A DNA stretch of 64,000 bases from SMWN01 sp965261165 (lineage in GTDB: Bacteria; Pseudomonadota; Gammaproteobacteria; Eutrophobiales; Eutrophobiaceae): assembly GCA_965261165.1 (NCBI GenBank), contig OZ253445.1, forward strand, positions 1,054,001 through 1,118,000, written 5' to 3'. The notes under the pieces are model-generated. The model was given only the letters and a program-made list of their open reading frames with translations. It was not told where the DNA came from and did no database searches. How positions within the stretch are numbered: the first letter of the stretch is position 1; each line of letters begins with the position of its first letter. The position numbers and the translations under genes are program-made. Positions 47,829-56,708 of the stretch are shown in pieces.

Positions 47829-48441
47829 CGAACTCGATTGGTCAGTGATTAAATTTTCTACAATAACTTTTATTGCCATATTGTTGGTAAGTCTGGGATT
47901 AATTACTGGTAGCTGGATCTTTAAAGAAAAAATGTTCAGTAAATACAATATAAACAAGTTAAAATTTCTCTCAATTAGCCAGAAATATCTGGCTGTTGAT
48001 GAAGACGAAAAAATTATCAAACAGTATTACCCTGAATTTGTAGAGTTATATAAAAAGGGCCTCGTTGGACGGGAACATAGACTCAACTGGATCGAAACAT
48101 TACAAGCATCCAGCGAGCGAGTTAAATTACCTGGATTGACGTACGATATTTCTCCACAAGAAAGATATTTGCCAATATTTGATGTTAACTTGGGTAAATT
48201 TTCACTTTTCAGCAGCGCTATGAATCTAAGTATAGATATGTTGCATGAAGGTGATTTATCACGCTTCATAAATGATATGAACAAACATGTAGAAGGTATG
48301 TTCACGATAAAAGAATGTAGTTTTGCATGGGCAAGTGAGACCCTTATAATAAACCATGATGCGACGAATATAAGAGCAGAATGTGAACTACAGTGGTTAA
48401 ATATCAGAATGGCTGATGGGTCTGAGATCAAGCTATCATGA
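47818..48441 (+). CDS. PilO-like (MshJ/GspM-like) pilus assembly protein
   Basis: Small bitopic protein (207 aa) with one N-terminal membrane helix (FSTITFIAILLVSLGLITGSW). A coiled stretch and a ferredoxin-like C-terminal half follow, including the segment FSSAMNLSIDMLHEGDLSRF typical of PilO-type domains. It overlaps the preceding gene by 11 bases and the next by 4. It would pair with the PilN-like part upstream to form the inner-membrane alignment complex. Identification rests on layout as much as on sequence. Confidence 0.65.
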   Translation: MTRDELDWSVIKFSTITFIAILLVSLGLITGSWIFKEKMFSKYNINKLKFLSISQKYLAVDEDEKIIKQYYPEFVELYKKGLVGREHRLNWIETLQASSERVKLPGLTYDISPQERYLPIFDVNLGKFSLFSSAMNLSIDMLHEGDLSRFINDMNKHVEGMFTIKECSFAWASETLIINHDATNIRAECELQWLNIRMADGSEIKLS

Positions 48442-48992
48442 AATTTTATAAATTCATTCAAAATAAGTTTATCTTTGGCAAATTTGTTTCAAGCGTAATA
48501 CTTACATATGGATTTGTTCTATGTATTGCTCCGTGTACACATGCTGCATCAGATGGCTTTGGTCGTTTGTTTACAACACCTGAGGAAAGAAAAAAATTAC
48601 AGGAATTGCGTTACTCAGCGCCAAAAATTGAAGAAACTGTTGAAGTGTTTGTCGAAAAAATAGAAGAGATCGTAGAAGAAGAACCTAAGCCACGTGATAT
48701 AGAAAGAATCACCCTGAATGGTCTCGTTTACAGGAAAGACAATAAGAGTACAGCATGGTTAAACGGTAGTAACAATTATGAAGGGAGTCTCGAATCTGAA
48801 TATTTCCGAATCAATACAAACGATATTGACAGTGAGAAAGTTTCGGTAACTGTACCCAAAGTTAATTTGAATTTTGATCTCAAGGTAGGCCAGACTTATG
48901 AGCTAAATAACGAAAGCCTACTTGATATTGTAGAAAATGATGATGACAGAAAAATATCGATTTTAAAAAATTCTTGGTTGCAAGCTGAGTAG
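48438..48992 (+). CDS. MshK/PilP-like periplasmic protein
   Basis: A 184-aa protein with an N-terminal hydrophobic signal (FVSSVILTYGFVLCIAPCTHA), an acidic linker (EEIVEEEPKP) and then ERITLNGLVYRKDNKSTAWL. That last stretch is the recognisable core of PilP/GspC/MshK-type domains that touch the secretin N0 region. It follows the PilO-like gene in the standard N-O-P order and is 3 bases before the next gene. Confidence 0.65.
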   Translation: MKFYKFIQNKFIFGKFVSSVILTYGFVLCIAPCTHAASDGFGRLFTTPEERKKLQELRYSAPKIEETVEVFVEKIEEIVEEEPKPRDIERITLNGLVYRKDNKSTAWLNGSNNYEGSLESEYFRINTNDIDSEKVSVTVPKVNLNFDLKVGQTYELNNESLLDIVENDDDRKISILKNSWLQAE

Positions 48993-48995
48993 CAT

Positions 48996-50855
48996 ATGAA
49001 TGTGCGGAAACAGCTCGTCAAAAATCCCCCTCAGGGGAATCATCGCCTTGTTCCACTAAAAGTTCAAATTGGGGCAACATTGTTGATATTTATGTTGATT
49101 CTTGTTGTTGGCGCATCATATTCACTATTAAATCAGTTAAATGCAGCTACAAAATTATATACGCGACAAGAAACAACAAGTCTGGCATTAGCGGAAGTAA
49201 AACAGACTCTTATTTCTTATGCTGTAACTTATCCAGAACGATCCGGTACTGTAGATATGACTGCCGGACCGGGTTATATGTCGTGTCCAGATACAAATAA
49301 TAATGGTTCTCCAAACACACCATGTCGTCCTAATGCTGTGGGGAGATTTCCCGGAAAATTCTTGGATGTGAGTAATTACATAGATGGTTCCGGGGAGCGT
49401 CTATGGTATGCAATATCGGATAATTTCAGGAATATCGGAACAAAATTTCAACCTATGAACAGCGATGCTCCAGCTCAGCTAACCGTAGATGGCATTACCG
49501 ATATTGTAGCTGTGATCATAGCCCCAGGAGAGCCGGGCACCGGACAAACAAATAGGCCTAGTAATAATATTACAGATTATCTGGAAGGCGATAATGCAAC
49601 AACTGGCGACAATAGTTTCACTTTAAATTCCGGAGGAAATGATGTGGTGACCTATATTACTCGGCAGGAATTAATGGCAGTGATAGAAAAACGAATTCTT
49701 GCTGAAGTAGAAGACAGAATAAATAATTATCAGGCTACACACTCCGCTTTTCCCTGGTTAAGTCCATTTTCAAATCCAAGCACATCAACATTTAAATCAA
49801 CGGCGGCCACCTACGAAGGACATATACCTTACCATTATTTAGGTGATGTTGCTGGAGCAAGCAATCGGAATCCATTCTCGACAAATATTTCAGTTGACTG
49901 GAATAATATCGTGAATGCCACAACAGAAGTTTATAATTTATCTGAATCTGATACCAGATTAGGAATAGAGTTTATGCCTCTCTCTGAGGCCTGTTTAAAT
50001 GATATTAATGATTGCGGTGGAGATGGAATTTTTCCGGAAATTACGTCATTAATCTCTGCGGCGGCAATCAATTGTACATGGTCAAACAAAGAGACCGCGA
50101 ATTGTGATAGCTTTTCAGTTTCTACAACTGTTAACTATGTCCATAGTCCTGTCGAATGTCCTGCAGGGGGAACAATAACCAGAACATATACCATTAGCTT
50201 CCCATCACTGACAGGAACTTTTACAAGCAACCCTCCAGATACGGAAAATAGTCGTACACGTGATGTTATATTTTCAGCGACTGACCCTATATTTTTACCC
50301 GCACAAGTCAACGCAATCGGAATAATAGATAGGTTAACTGGCGAGGTATATGCCCCCGCTGAGTCAAAATGTGAGACTGTAACCAATCTAATAGTTGCAA
50401 CGGGGACATCAACATTTGATGCAAATACTGAGGGTGATATCTCAGTGAGTGGCATAAAATATGATCTCAATGTTGATGATGGTGAGTTGCCAATGTGGTT
50501 CGTTACAAACAATTGGCAAGATTTGATATATATATCCTATGCATCAAGCGAGGCTTTGCCCGGAGACACAACCGATATCCTGCCAGGTCCCGCCGATGGT
50601 ATTCCCGATAATGCCTGCACATCTGGAACTAATTGTATTAGCGTTAACATCAATGGCACAGTAAGGAATAATGTCCGTGCTGCTATTTTTACTGCAGGTG
50701 CAGACTTTCCAACTGGCAATGCAAGACCTAGCGGCACACTTACAGATTATTTAGAGAACGAAAATTCAACCCCGGGCGATGATTTATTTGTGAAGAATAC
50801 TCTTCTGACTACCACGTATAACGATCAAACCCGTATTATTTCGACCGCACCATAA
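48996..50855 (+). CDS. Large pilus-associated membrane-anchored protein, unknown
   Basis: This 619-aa protein has one N-terminal membrane helix (IGATLLIFMLILVVGASYSL) and a long extracytoplasmic part. It has no FTLVE prepilin site, but the helix plus the amphipathic continuation LALAEVKQTLISYAVTYP resembles PilX-type or minor-pilin stems. Near residue 93 it has SCPDTNNNGSPNTPC, a motif also present in the next gene. Two related blocks sit in the middle and at the end (VAVIIAPGEPGTG ... TDYLEGDNATTGD and VRAAIFTAGADFPTG ... TDYLENENSTPGD), so it is internally duplicated. It could be a tip or minor-pilus component. Function unknown. Confidence 0.7.
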   Translation: MNVRKQLVKNPPQGNHRLVPLKVQIGATLLIFMLILVVGASYSLLNQLNAATKLYTRQETTSLALAEVKQTLISYAVTYPERSGTVDMTAGPGYMSCPDTNNNGSPNTPCRPNAVGRFPGKFLDVSNYIDGSGERLWYAISDNFRNIGTKFQPMNSDAPAQLTVDGITDIVAVIIAPGEPGTGQTNRPSNNITDYLEGDNATTGDNSFTLNSGGNDVVTYITRQELMAVIEKRILAEVEDRINNYQATHSAFPWLSPFSNPSTSTFKSTAATYEGHIPYHYLGDVAGASNRNPFSTNISVDWNNIVNATTEVYNLSESDTRLGIEFMPLSEACLNDINDCGGDGIFPEITSLISAAAINCTWSNKETANCDSFSVSTTVNYVHSPVECPAGGTITRTYTISFPSLTGTFTSNPPDTENSRTRDVIFSATDPIFLPAQVNAIGIIDRLTGEVYAPAESKCETVTNLIVATGTSTFDANTEGDISVSGIKYDLNVDDGELPMWFVTNNWQDLIYISYASSEALPGDTTDILPGPADGIPDNACTSGTNCISVNINGTVRNNVRAAIFTAGADFPTGNARPSGTLTDYLENENSTPGDDLFVKNTLLTTTYNDQTRIISTAP

Positions 50856-51632
50856 ATGATAAAAAGACCACGCGGTTTTACCTTAGTCGAGCTCTCAGTA
50901 GTTCTGTTCATCGTCAGTTTGCTTCTATTTGGTTTGCTGGGTCCAATTGCAACCCAGATTGAGTCAAAGGAACGCCAACAAACTATTGATATGATGAATG
51001 ATATTAAGGAAGCATTATACGGATATACGATTATTAATAGGGCCTTGCCTTGTCCAGATACGACCGGAGATGGGGCTGCCGATGTACCATGCGCATTAAC
51101 TGGAGATGGGTGGCTGCCCTGGCAGACATTGGGTCTTAATTTCCAGGGTGATGTTTGGGGAAATCGATTTAAGTACCATGTAACTCCTGGATTTACCATT
51201 GCTGATACAGGAGTGTGTGATGCCGTTGATGGTGAACTTGATTTATGTGAGCCTGGAGATATAACGATTAGAACTAGGGGAAACAATACCCTCACTGTTG
51301 CAACAGAAGCCAAATTTAAGTACAACGCCGCGACAGCTATCCCTGCTGCTGTTGTATCACATGGAAAAAATGGATTGGGCGCAACAACAATGAATGGAAT
51401 TGCATTAACAGCTACGAAAGCTGGAACGGATGAAAGTGAAAATTGCGAAGTTACGACTACCGCTAGTTGTACTGATAATATATTTTATACACGTATATTC
51501 TCTGAAGGTGCCACTGGGTGTACAGATGATACTGCTGAAGCAAATCAATTATGTGCATTCGATGATATCGTAATGTGGATCTCTCCCAATATACTTATGA
51601 ATAGAATGGTTAAAGCAGGAGTATTACCTTAA
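50856..51632 (+). CDS. Prepilin-type protein with CPDT motif
   Basis: A 258-aa protein with a class III prepilin leader, MIKRPRG/FTLVELSVVLF. Cleavage after Gly7 would expose a methylated Phe, and a hydrophobic stem helix follows. The globular part has PCPDTTGDGAADVPC and WGNRFKYHVTPGF; the Asp/Gly-rich loop looks like a possible calcium-binding site. It begins directly after the preceding stop. It is a pseudopilin or minor pilin; no prepilin peptidase lies in this window. Confidence 0.85.
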   Translation: MIKRPRGFTLVELSVVLFIVSLLLFGLLGPIATQIESKERQQTIDMMNDIKEALYGYTIINRALPCPDTTGDGAADVPCALTGDGWLPWQTLGLNFQGDVWGNRFKYHVTPGFTIADTGVCDAVDGELDLCEPGDITIRTRGNNTLTVATEAKFKYNAATAIPAAVVSHGKNGLGATTMNGIALTATKAGTDESENCEVTTTASCTDNIFYTRIFSEGATGCTDDTAEANQLCAFDDIVMWISPNILMNRMVKAGVLP

Positions 51633-51836
51633 TTGTTATTGCTGGTTATCGATCAACTGAACAAGCAAGCTTGCAATGTAGAGACATAACGTCGGCCAAG
51701 GAGGCATGCGTAAACTAAGATGACAGGTTAGTCGCTTATGTTCAGATGAATTTCATTCCTTAAATTATCCAAATATCTCTCTCTTATAAACAGTGGGTGT
51801 CATTAGTCTGATTGCGCTATAGTATGATCTTCAAGG

Positions 51837-52634
51837 ATGACAAACAGAAAGCATATGATAACGATGCAGCCTATTATACTAACGATAGCTAGATTTACAC
51901 TTATCGAGAGCATAAAGAACCACTTATTTATATTAGTTCTGGTTGGGGTAATGAGCCTGTTTGGCTTAACGCTGTTTATTGGTGAATTAGCGGTTACTGA
52001 AACCACCCAGATTCAGAGCGCAATAACAGGGATGATTCTGCGACTTTTTGCCGCATTTATTATCTGTATCTTTGTGACCACTAGCACAATAAGGGAGTTC
52101 AATGACAAAGGATTTGAACTAATTATTTCCCTACCGATTGATAGATATTCATATCTTGCTGGAAAGATGCTTGGTTTTTGTTTATTAAGTGTATTTATTG
52201 CAATTATCGTATGTATTCCATTGGCATTCATCAGTAATATTTCACAGTTGATATTATGGTGCCTTTCTCTGATCTGCGAACTATGGATTCTTACGGCTTT
52301 ATCTTTGTTATGCCTCATCACGTTTAAGAATGTCACTAGCGCACTTTCATCAGTGACGGCATTCTATTTACTAGCACGGACGATTAGCACTATTCAGCTA
52401 ATAGGCGGCAGTCCTATTCTGGAAAAGACAGAAATCTCTCATAAAATAATAAATATGATCATTGATATCATAGCAGTATTGCTCCCAGGACTTGATCAAT
52501 TTAGCAAGACGGAATGGCTGGTCTATGGTGGTGGTGGCAGTAATGAATATCTATTTATTGCTGGACAGACGTTTATTTATGTTGCCTTGCTATTTTCAAT
52601 GGCATGTTTCGATTTACACAGAAAAAATTTTTAA
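51837..52634 (+). CDS. ABC-2 type transporter permease (PilI-like)
   Basis: A 265-aa polytopic protein with about six hydrophobic segments (LFILVLVGVMSLFGLTLFIG, LFAAFIICIFVTTS, LLSVFIAIIVCIPLAFI and others) and no ATPase domain, the ABC-2 permease layout. Its likely partner ATPase is at 54549, separated by a TPR-like gene and a prepilin gene. In Myxococcus xanthus the pilGHI genes encode an ABC transporter required for type IV pili. The gene mix here suggests the same kind of system. Confidence 0.8.
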   Translation: MTNRKHMITMQPIILTIARFTLIESIKNHLFILVLVGVMSLFGLTLFIGELAVTETTQIQSAITGMILRLFAAFIICIFVTTSTIREFNDKGFELIISLPIDRYSYLAGKMLGFCLLSVFIAIIVCIPLAFISNISQLILWCLSLICELWILTALSLLCLITFKNVTSALSSVTAFYLLARTISTIQLIGGSPILEKTEISHKIINMIIDIIAVLLPGLDQFSKTEWLVYGGGGSNEYLFIAGQTFIYVALLFSMACFDLHRKNF

Positions 52635-52665
52635 AGAAACCTAAAACATAAGATGAATTCCAACA

Positions 52666-53400
52666 ATGATTTTTAGGAATTTAATTAAGCAACAAGATGA
52701 GCGACCAGTTAAAGATATCCCCGCATTTTTTGTTATTACTTTAACTATTTCTTTACTCTGTCAAATCTATTGGTCAAGCTCAAGCCCATTAGCAACGATA
52801 AATATTAAATCACTTCCCGAACCTCCTACACAAATAGAATCACAATTGATAGGTCTAGGTGATTCCATCACGATTTCAAAATTATTCATGCTCTGGCTAC
52901 AGGCGTTTGACAATCAACCAGGTATCAGCTTGTCATTTAAGAGCCTTGATTATGGCCGGGTTATCAGTTGGCTGGAGAGAATCCTGACGCTGGATCCAAA
53001 AGGTCAATATCCATTGTTGGCTGCTGGACGTATTTATAGCGTCGTTACGGACGATGAAAAAAAACGGCAGATGTTGGAATTTATTTCTGAACAATTTTCG
53101 AAAGATCCAAATCGACGATGGCCATCTATGATGCATGCAATATATATTGCCAAGCACCGGCTTAAAGATTATTCACTGGCATTAAAGTATGCGCATGCAG
53201 TTGTCCAGAAAGTTACAGTAAATAATATCCCTTCATGGGTAAAACAAATGGAGATATATATTCTTGAAGATATGGGTGAAATAGAAGATGCAAAGATTTT
53301 AATAGGAGGTTTACTGGAGGGTGATGCAATTACGGATGCTCATGAACTTCAGTTTCTGCAAGATCGATTAAACAAACTGGAGCGTGGAGAGACACAATAG
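52666..53400 (+). CDS. Membrane-anchored TPR-like protein (PilG-like?)
   Basis: A 244-aa protein with one N-terminal membrane helix (IPAFFVITLTISLLCQIYW) and a helical repeat region of TPR character (LERILTLDPKGQYPLLAAGR, HRLKDYSLALKYAHAVVQ, LEDMGEIEDAKILIGGLL). No catalytic motif is visible. It starts 31 bases after the permease and probably belongs with it. The comparison with PilG is by position and architecture only. Confidence 0.65.
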   Translation: MIFRNLIKQQDERPVKDIPAFFVITLTISLLCQIYWSSSSPLATINIKSLPEPPTQIESQLIGLGDSITISKLFMLWLQAFDNQPGISLSFKSLDYGRVISWLERILTLDPKGQYPLLAAGRIYSVVTDDEKKRQMLEFISEQFSKDPNRRWPSMMHAIYIAKHRLKDYSLALKYAHAVVQKVTVNNIPSWVKQMEIYILEDMGEIEDAKILIGGLLEGDAITDAHELQFLQDRLNKLERGETQ

Positions 53401-53666
53401 ACTTATACGGGTTATTACAAGGTCGTTTTATCTCGCAACACATAATGATAGAGGTCGTCAGGACGTGTGTGCCTTCAGTTGATTGAAGATTGCTGATGAA
53501 AATCTACAGCATCTGTATTTGATATATTGATAGTTCTGTTGATCTTTTCAAGGGCAGAGCCTATGAAACTATTATGAATCAGTATGTTATAGTTACGATG
53601 GCGTGCTTACCTTAATTTAAGCAAATGCAATGGATGGAAGAGGATCATAAAATGGAGAAAATTGAA
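53401..53666. other. Intergenic region before the prepilin gene
   Basis: About 266 bases with no gene. The length and the following stand-alone prepilin with its own terminator suggest that an independent promoter lies here; I cannot assign boxes with confidence. Confidence 0.4.
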
Positions 53667-54422
53667 ATGAACAAAAAAAAACAGACCGGCTTTACACTCG
53701 TAGAAATTGCGATTGTATTGGTGATTATTGGCCTTTTATTGGGCGGTATCTTGAAGGGGCAGGAACTTATTAATAGTGCAAGAGTAAGAAACCTGGCGGA
53801 CCAGAATTCCGGCGTCCAGGCGGCCTATTTTGGCTTTATTGATCGCTATCGTCAGGTGCCAGGTGATTGGGGCATTGGTCCTGCAGGGCAAGCTATTGGT
53901 ATTGGTATTCTAAATGGAGGCAATGGTAATGGACGTGTTGACAATACGTATGTCGAAGCAACAGGCTTGTGGGAACAATTGACACGAGCTAATTTTCTGT
54001 CAGGCGGTTTTACCCTTCCAACATCTGTGATTGCTTCTGAAGCAACATACGGTGGAGTTGTGCCAGCAAATGCCTTTAATGCGCCATTGATATTAACGCG
54101 AAATGGTGGATATACAGGCACAGGTGTAAGTCGTCTTAATCTTCATTTGGGACGGAATGTTCCAATCAGTATTGCCAAGGAATTGGATGTTAAAGTTGAT
54201 GATGGTTTGCCTAATACAGGTGTGTTGCGTATGACGGCTCCCGCGCTTGCTAGTGGTGGTGGAACAAACTTTGACGCTGTAAATTTCGTAGCCCAATTCG
54301 CTGGTTGTACTACGGTTGCTACTGCCAACGCCGCCAGTAATGGTGCTGGAACGGGTCTAGCCACAGATATCTATGATACCTTCGATGACTCACAGGATTG
54401 TGGGCAAGTGTTTCTATACTAA
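53667..54422 (+). CDS. Type IV prepilin-like protein, possible major pilin
   Basis: A 251-aa protein starting MNKKKQTG/FTLVEIAIVLVIIG, a textbook class III leader with cleavage after Gly8, a Glu at position 5 of the mature form and a hydrophobic stem. The start at 53667 is preferred over 53625 because a GGAGA lies 10 bases upstream and the short leader then fits. The globular part is Gly/Asn/Ala-rich (IGILNGGNGNGRVDN) and closes with two cysteines, FAGCTT and DSQDCGQ, as in a pilin disulfide loop. It has its own terminator. Type II/tight pilus-like fibres are alternatives. Confidence 0.86.
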   Translation: MNKKKQTGFTLVEIAIVLVIIGLLLGGILKGQELINSARVRNLADQNSGVQAAYFGFIDRYRQVPGDWGIGPAGQAIGIGILNGGNGNGRVDNTYVEATGLWEQLTRANFLSGGFTLPTSVIASEATYGGVVPANAFNAPLILTRNGGYTGTGVSRLNLHLGRNVPISIAKELDVKVDDGLPNTGVLRMTAPALASGGGTNFDAVNFVAQFAGCTTVATANAASNGAGTGLATDIYDTFDDSQDCGQVFLY

Positions 54423-54445
54423 CTATTCTATTAAGTTAGTTCAGT

Positions 54446-54472
54446 AAAGCCCGCTTTTGCGGGCTTTATTTT
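54446..54472 (+). terminator. Rho-independent terminator after the prepilin gene
   Basis: Perfect hairpin aaagcccgc - tttt - gcgggcttt followed by attttatt, starting about 24 bases after the stop codon. It separates the prepilin from the downstream ABC ATPase gene. Confidence 0.92.
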
Positions 54473-54548
54473 ATTATTCGAAGTTTAATTTTTTACCGGT
54501 GAACCTTAGCATCGTATAATAATCTTGGACAGATAAGAGCAAGATGTC

Positions 54549-55268
54549 ATGACTAATTTAGCAATTCATATAGGAAAACTTTGTAAATCTTTTGCCGGGA
54601 TACAGGTTTTAAATGAGATTGATCTGGTTGTTCGTAAAGGTGAATTCACCGGCTTGATTGGTGTCAATGGCGCAGGTAAAACAACATTGATTAAATGTTT
54701 ATTGGATTTTTGCGATATAACTTCCGGCAACATCGAAATATTCAGGATTGCTCATACCAAGAAGGAAGCGAGAGAAAAGTTGGTGTTTCTCCCAGAAAAG
54801 TTTTTACCGCCTTATTATCTTACTGGCAAAGACTTCCTAGTGTACATGACAGAATTGCATGGGGTTGTATACAGTAGTAGCAAGATTGTAGATTTATTTA
54901 CAATCCTTGATTTGGATTTATCAGCATTATCAAAACCTGTCAGGGAATTTTCAAAAGGCATGGCGCAGAAACTGGGCTTGGCGGCTTGCCTGATGAGCGA
55001 CAAGGATTTGTTGGTGCTTGATGAACCTATGAGTGGGCTGGACCCGAAAGCAAGAGCTTATTTGAAACAACATTTGCTTGAATTGAAGCAAGCGGGAAAG
55101 ACTATTTTCTTTAGTACCCATATGTTGGCAGATATCGAAGTCTTATGTGATCGTGTTGCGATTCTTCATCAAGGGAGAATACAGTTTGCTGGAACCATAG
55201 AGGAATGTGTCAGCCTGTTTAATGCTGACGATCTGGAAAAAGCCTATCTTGCCTGTGTTATGACATAA
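54549..55268 (+). CDS. ABC transporter ATP-binding protein (PilH-like)
   Basis: A 239-aa ATPase with Walker A GVNGAGKTTLIK, signature FSKGMAQKLGLA, Walker B LLVLDEPMSGLDP and the H-loop STHML. It belongs to the class that pairs with ABC-2 permeases. It most likely energises the permease at 51837, although two genes and a terminator lie between. Its 3' end is 26 bases from the start of the 310-bp inverted repeat. Confidence 0.9.
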   Translation: MTNLAIHIGKLCKSFAGIQVLNEIDLVVRKGEFTGLIGVNGAGKTTLIKCLLDFCDITSGNIEIFRIAHTKKEAREKLVFLPEKFLPPYYLTGKDFLVYMTELHGVVYSSSKIVDLFTILDLDLSALSKPVREFSKGMAQKLGLAACLMSDKDLLVLDEPMSGLDPKARAYLKQHLLELKQAGKTIFFSTHMLADIEVLCDRVAILHQGRIQFAGTIEECVSLFNADDLEKAYLACVMT

Positions 55269-55293
55269 ATTATTTTTAAGTGAGACCTTTGCA

Positions 55294-55603
55294 TAATCCA
55301 CACTGATTCTACTGAAACAGGTAAAATAAGACCATTCCAAAAGACCTTAAAGATTATTCATCACCCTTAAAAATAAAAAATAGGGGGGAAGGGAATGAAC
55401 CTACAGTAACAAATATCTGTAGATGTATTGTGTCTGAATGCTCGATAATGGATAAGTAATAACTAAAACACGCTCATTGAGGGGTTTTATGCTATTGCTG
55501 TGACGATTAAAGGAGAATTCTCGCAAAATGAAACTGTTTCATACAAACTTTATAAATTAATGCTATTGCCTATACGTCTTATTCAGTGGTTTTGAATGAT
55601 GTG
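55294..55603 (-). repeat. 310-bp inverted repeat, left copy
   Basis: The reverse complement matches 59035-59347 almost base for base. No complete reading frame or RNA gene is recognisable inside. It contains a G-run (taggggggaaggg) and ends in taatccacac. Partial copies of the same family occur at 1474-1494 and 61968-62137. It behaves like a non-autonomous repeat, but target duplications are not evident. Confidence 0.88.
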
Positions 55604-55630
55604 AAGGTTTCAATATGTTTTTTGCCTAGA

Positions 55631-55785
55631 TCATGCCTTTGCTATTCGAGCCCCTTCGTCAGCGACAACTACCTGATCAATTCTATCCAGCAGCTTATTT
55701 TCTTCCAATTGGGTTGATGCATCTGCACATTTTTTGACAAGGGGGCTGCCATCCTGCTTGATTTCTTGACCATAGTAATGCGCAT
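55631..55785 (-). pseudogene. Small frameshifted gene after cysH (about 52 codons)
   Basis: A perfect AGGAGG site (55793-55798) precedes an ATG at 55783-55785. That frame closes after 38 codons with an unlikely composition. The frame one step over, from about 55779 to the TGA at 55631, reads HYYGQEIKQDGSPLVKKC and ends LLDRIDQVVVADEGARIAKA, which looks like real protein. A single lost base just after ATGCG would join the good ribosome site to the good frame. It is therefore either a frameshifted small gene or a sequencing error. I do not recognise the family. It is probably co-transcribed with cysH, and the left inverted repeat begins 28 bases further on. Confidence 0.45.
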
Positions 55786-55798
55786 GGCAAGCCCTCCT

Positions 55799-56527
55799 TT
55801 ATTTTTTTATATTGTCCAAATGTAGACCGCATTCTTTTTTTGTGACTTCTTCCCACCACCAACGCCCTTCTCGTTCATGTTGATTCGGCAGGGTGGCGCG
55901 AGTGCAAGGTTCGCAGCCAATGCTAGCGAAGCCCTTTGCATGAAGCTCATTAAAGGGGACATTGTTCTCCCGGATGTATTGCCAGACCTGTTGCGATGTC
56001 CAGTGAGATAAAGGGTTAAATTTAACCAGCATGCGATCCCCTGAAGAGAAGGCACTATCCTGTTGCAGAACGGGTATTCCTTGACGTGTATCAGGACTTT
56101 GGTCCTGACGTTGTCCGGTAATCCATGCATCTAGAGTAGATAATTTGTGACGCAAAGGCATAACCTTGCGAATACCACAGCACTCCTGATGGCCATCCTG
56201 ATAAAAACTGAACAACCCTTTATTGTTGACGAACTTTTCCAGTTGATTTTGTTCGGGGGACAATAAATCAATTTTTATATTGTAGTGATTTCTTACTAAT
56301 TCCATGAATTGATATGTTTCTGGATGCAATCTGCCCGTGTCCAGAGAAAACACTCTGATATCGTCTTTGATCTTAACCGCCATATCAATGAGCACGACAT
56401 CCTCAGCACCACTAAATGAAATAGCCAGATCTGCGAAGTGCCCTATTGCTAGAACTAGGATATCTGAAGGGGTCTTATCGGCATATTCTACCGCAAATTT
56501 ATCAACATCAAACGTGACTTCTGTCAT
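55799..56527 (-). CDS. cysH: Assimilatory APS reductase, CysH family
   Basis: A 242-aa CysH-family enzyme that reduces adenylyl sulfate to sulfite using thioredoxin. The FeS-type signature is present: HQECCGIRK (CC pair) and IGCEPCTRA (CxxC), four cysteines that hold a 4Fe-4S cluster in bacterial APS reductases, and the C-terminal catalytic ECGLHL. The PAPS-type enzyme of E. coli lacks the cluster cysteines, so the APS form is preferred. FSLDTGRLHPETY and WITGQRQDQSPDTRQGIP are also conserved. No other sulfate-assimilation gene is adjacent; a sulfurtransferase lies 1.6 kb away. Confidence 0.94.
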   Translation of the reverse strand: MTEVTFDVDKFAVEYADKTPSDILVLAIGHFADLAISFSGAEDVVLIDMAVKIKDDIRVFSLDTGRLHPETYQFMELVRNHYNIKIDLLSPEQNQLEKFVNNKGLFSFYQDGHQECCGIRKVMPLRHKLSTLDAWITGQRQDQSPDTRQGIPVLQQDSAFSSGDRMLVKFNPLSHWTSQQVWQYIRENNVPFNELHAKGFASIGCEPCTRATLPNQHEREGRWWWEEVTKKECGLHLDNIKK

Positions 56528-56708
56528 TTTTTATCCCAAGTATATTTTTTGGTAGAAACTGCCATTTGTTAATGAATGTCGATGTTAGCAAAGATATTAT
56601 ATTCCAATAAAAGAATAACAATTATATTTATATGCTTATTAAATATAGATTACCGGACTGGAGTGCACAGAAAAATATAATATAGACGGTGCTTCTAAAT
56701 TGAATGAA

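Noticed and set aside
55799..56527. PAPS reductase of E. coli type
   Set aside because: The CC and CxxC cluster cysteines point to the 4Fe-4S APS reductase form.
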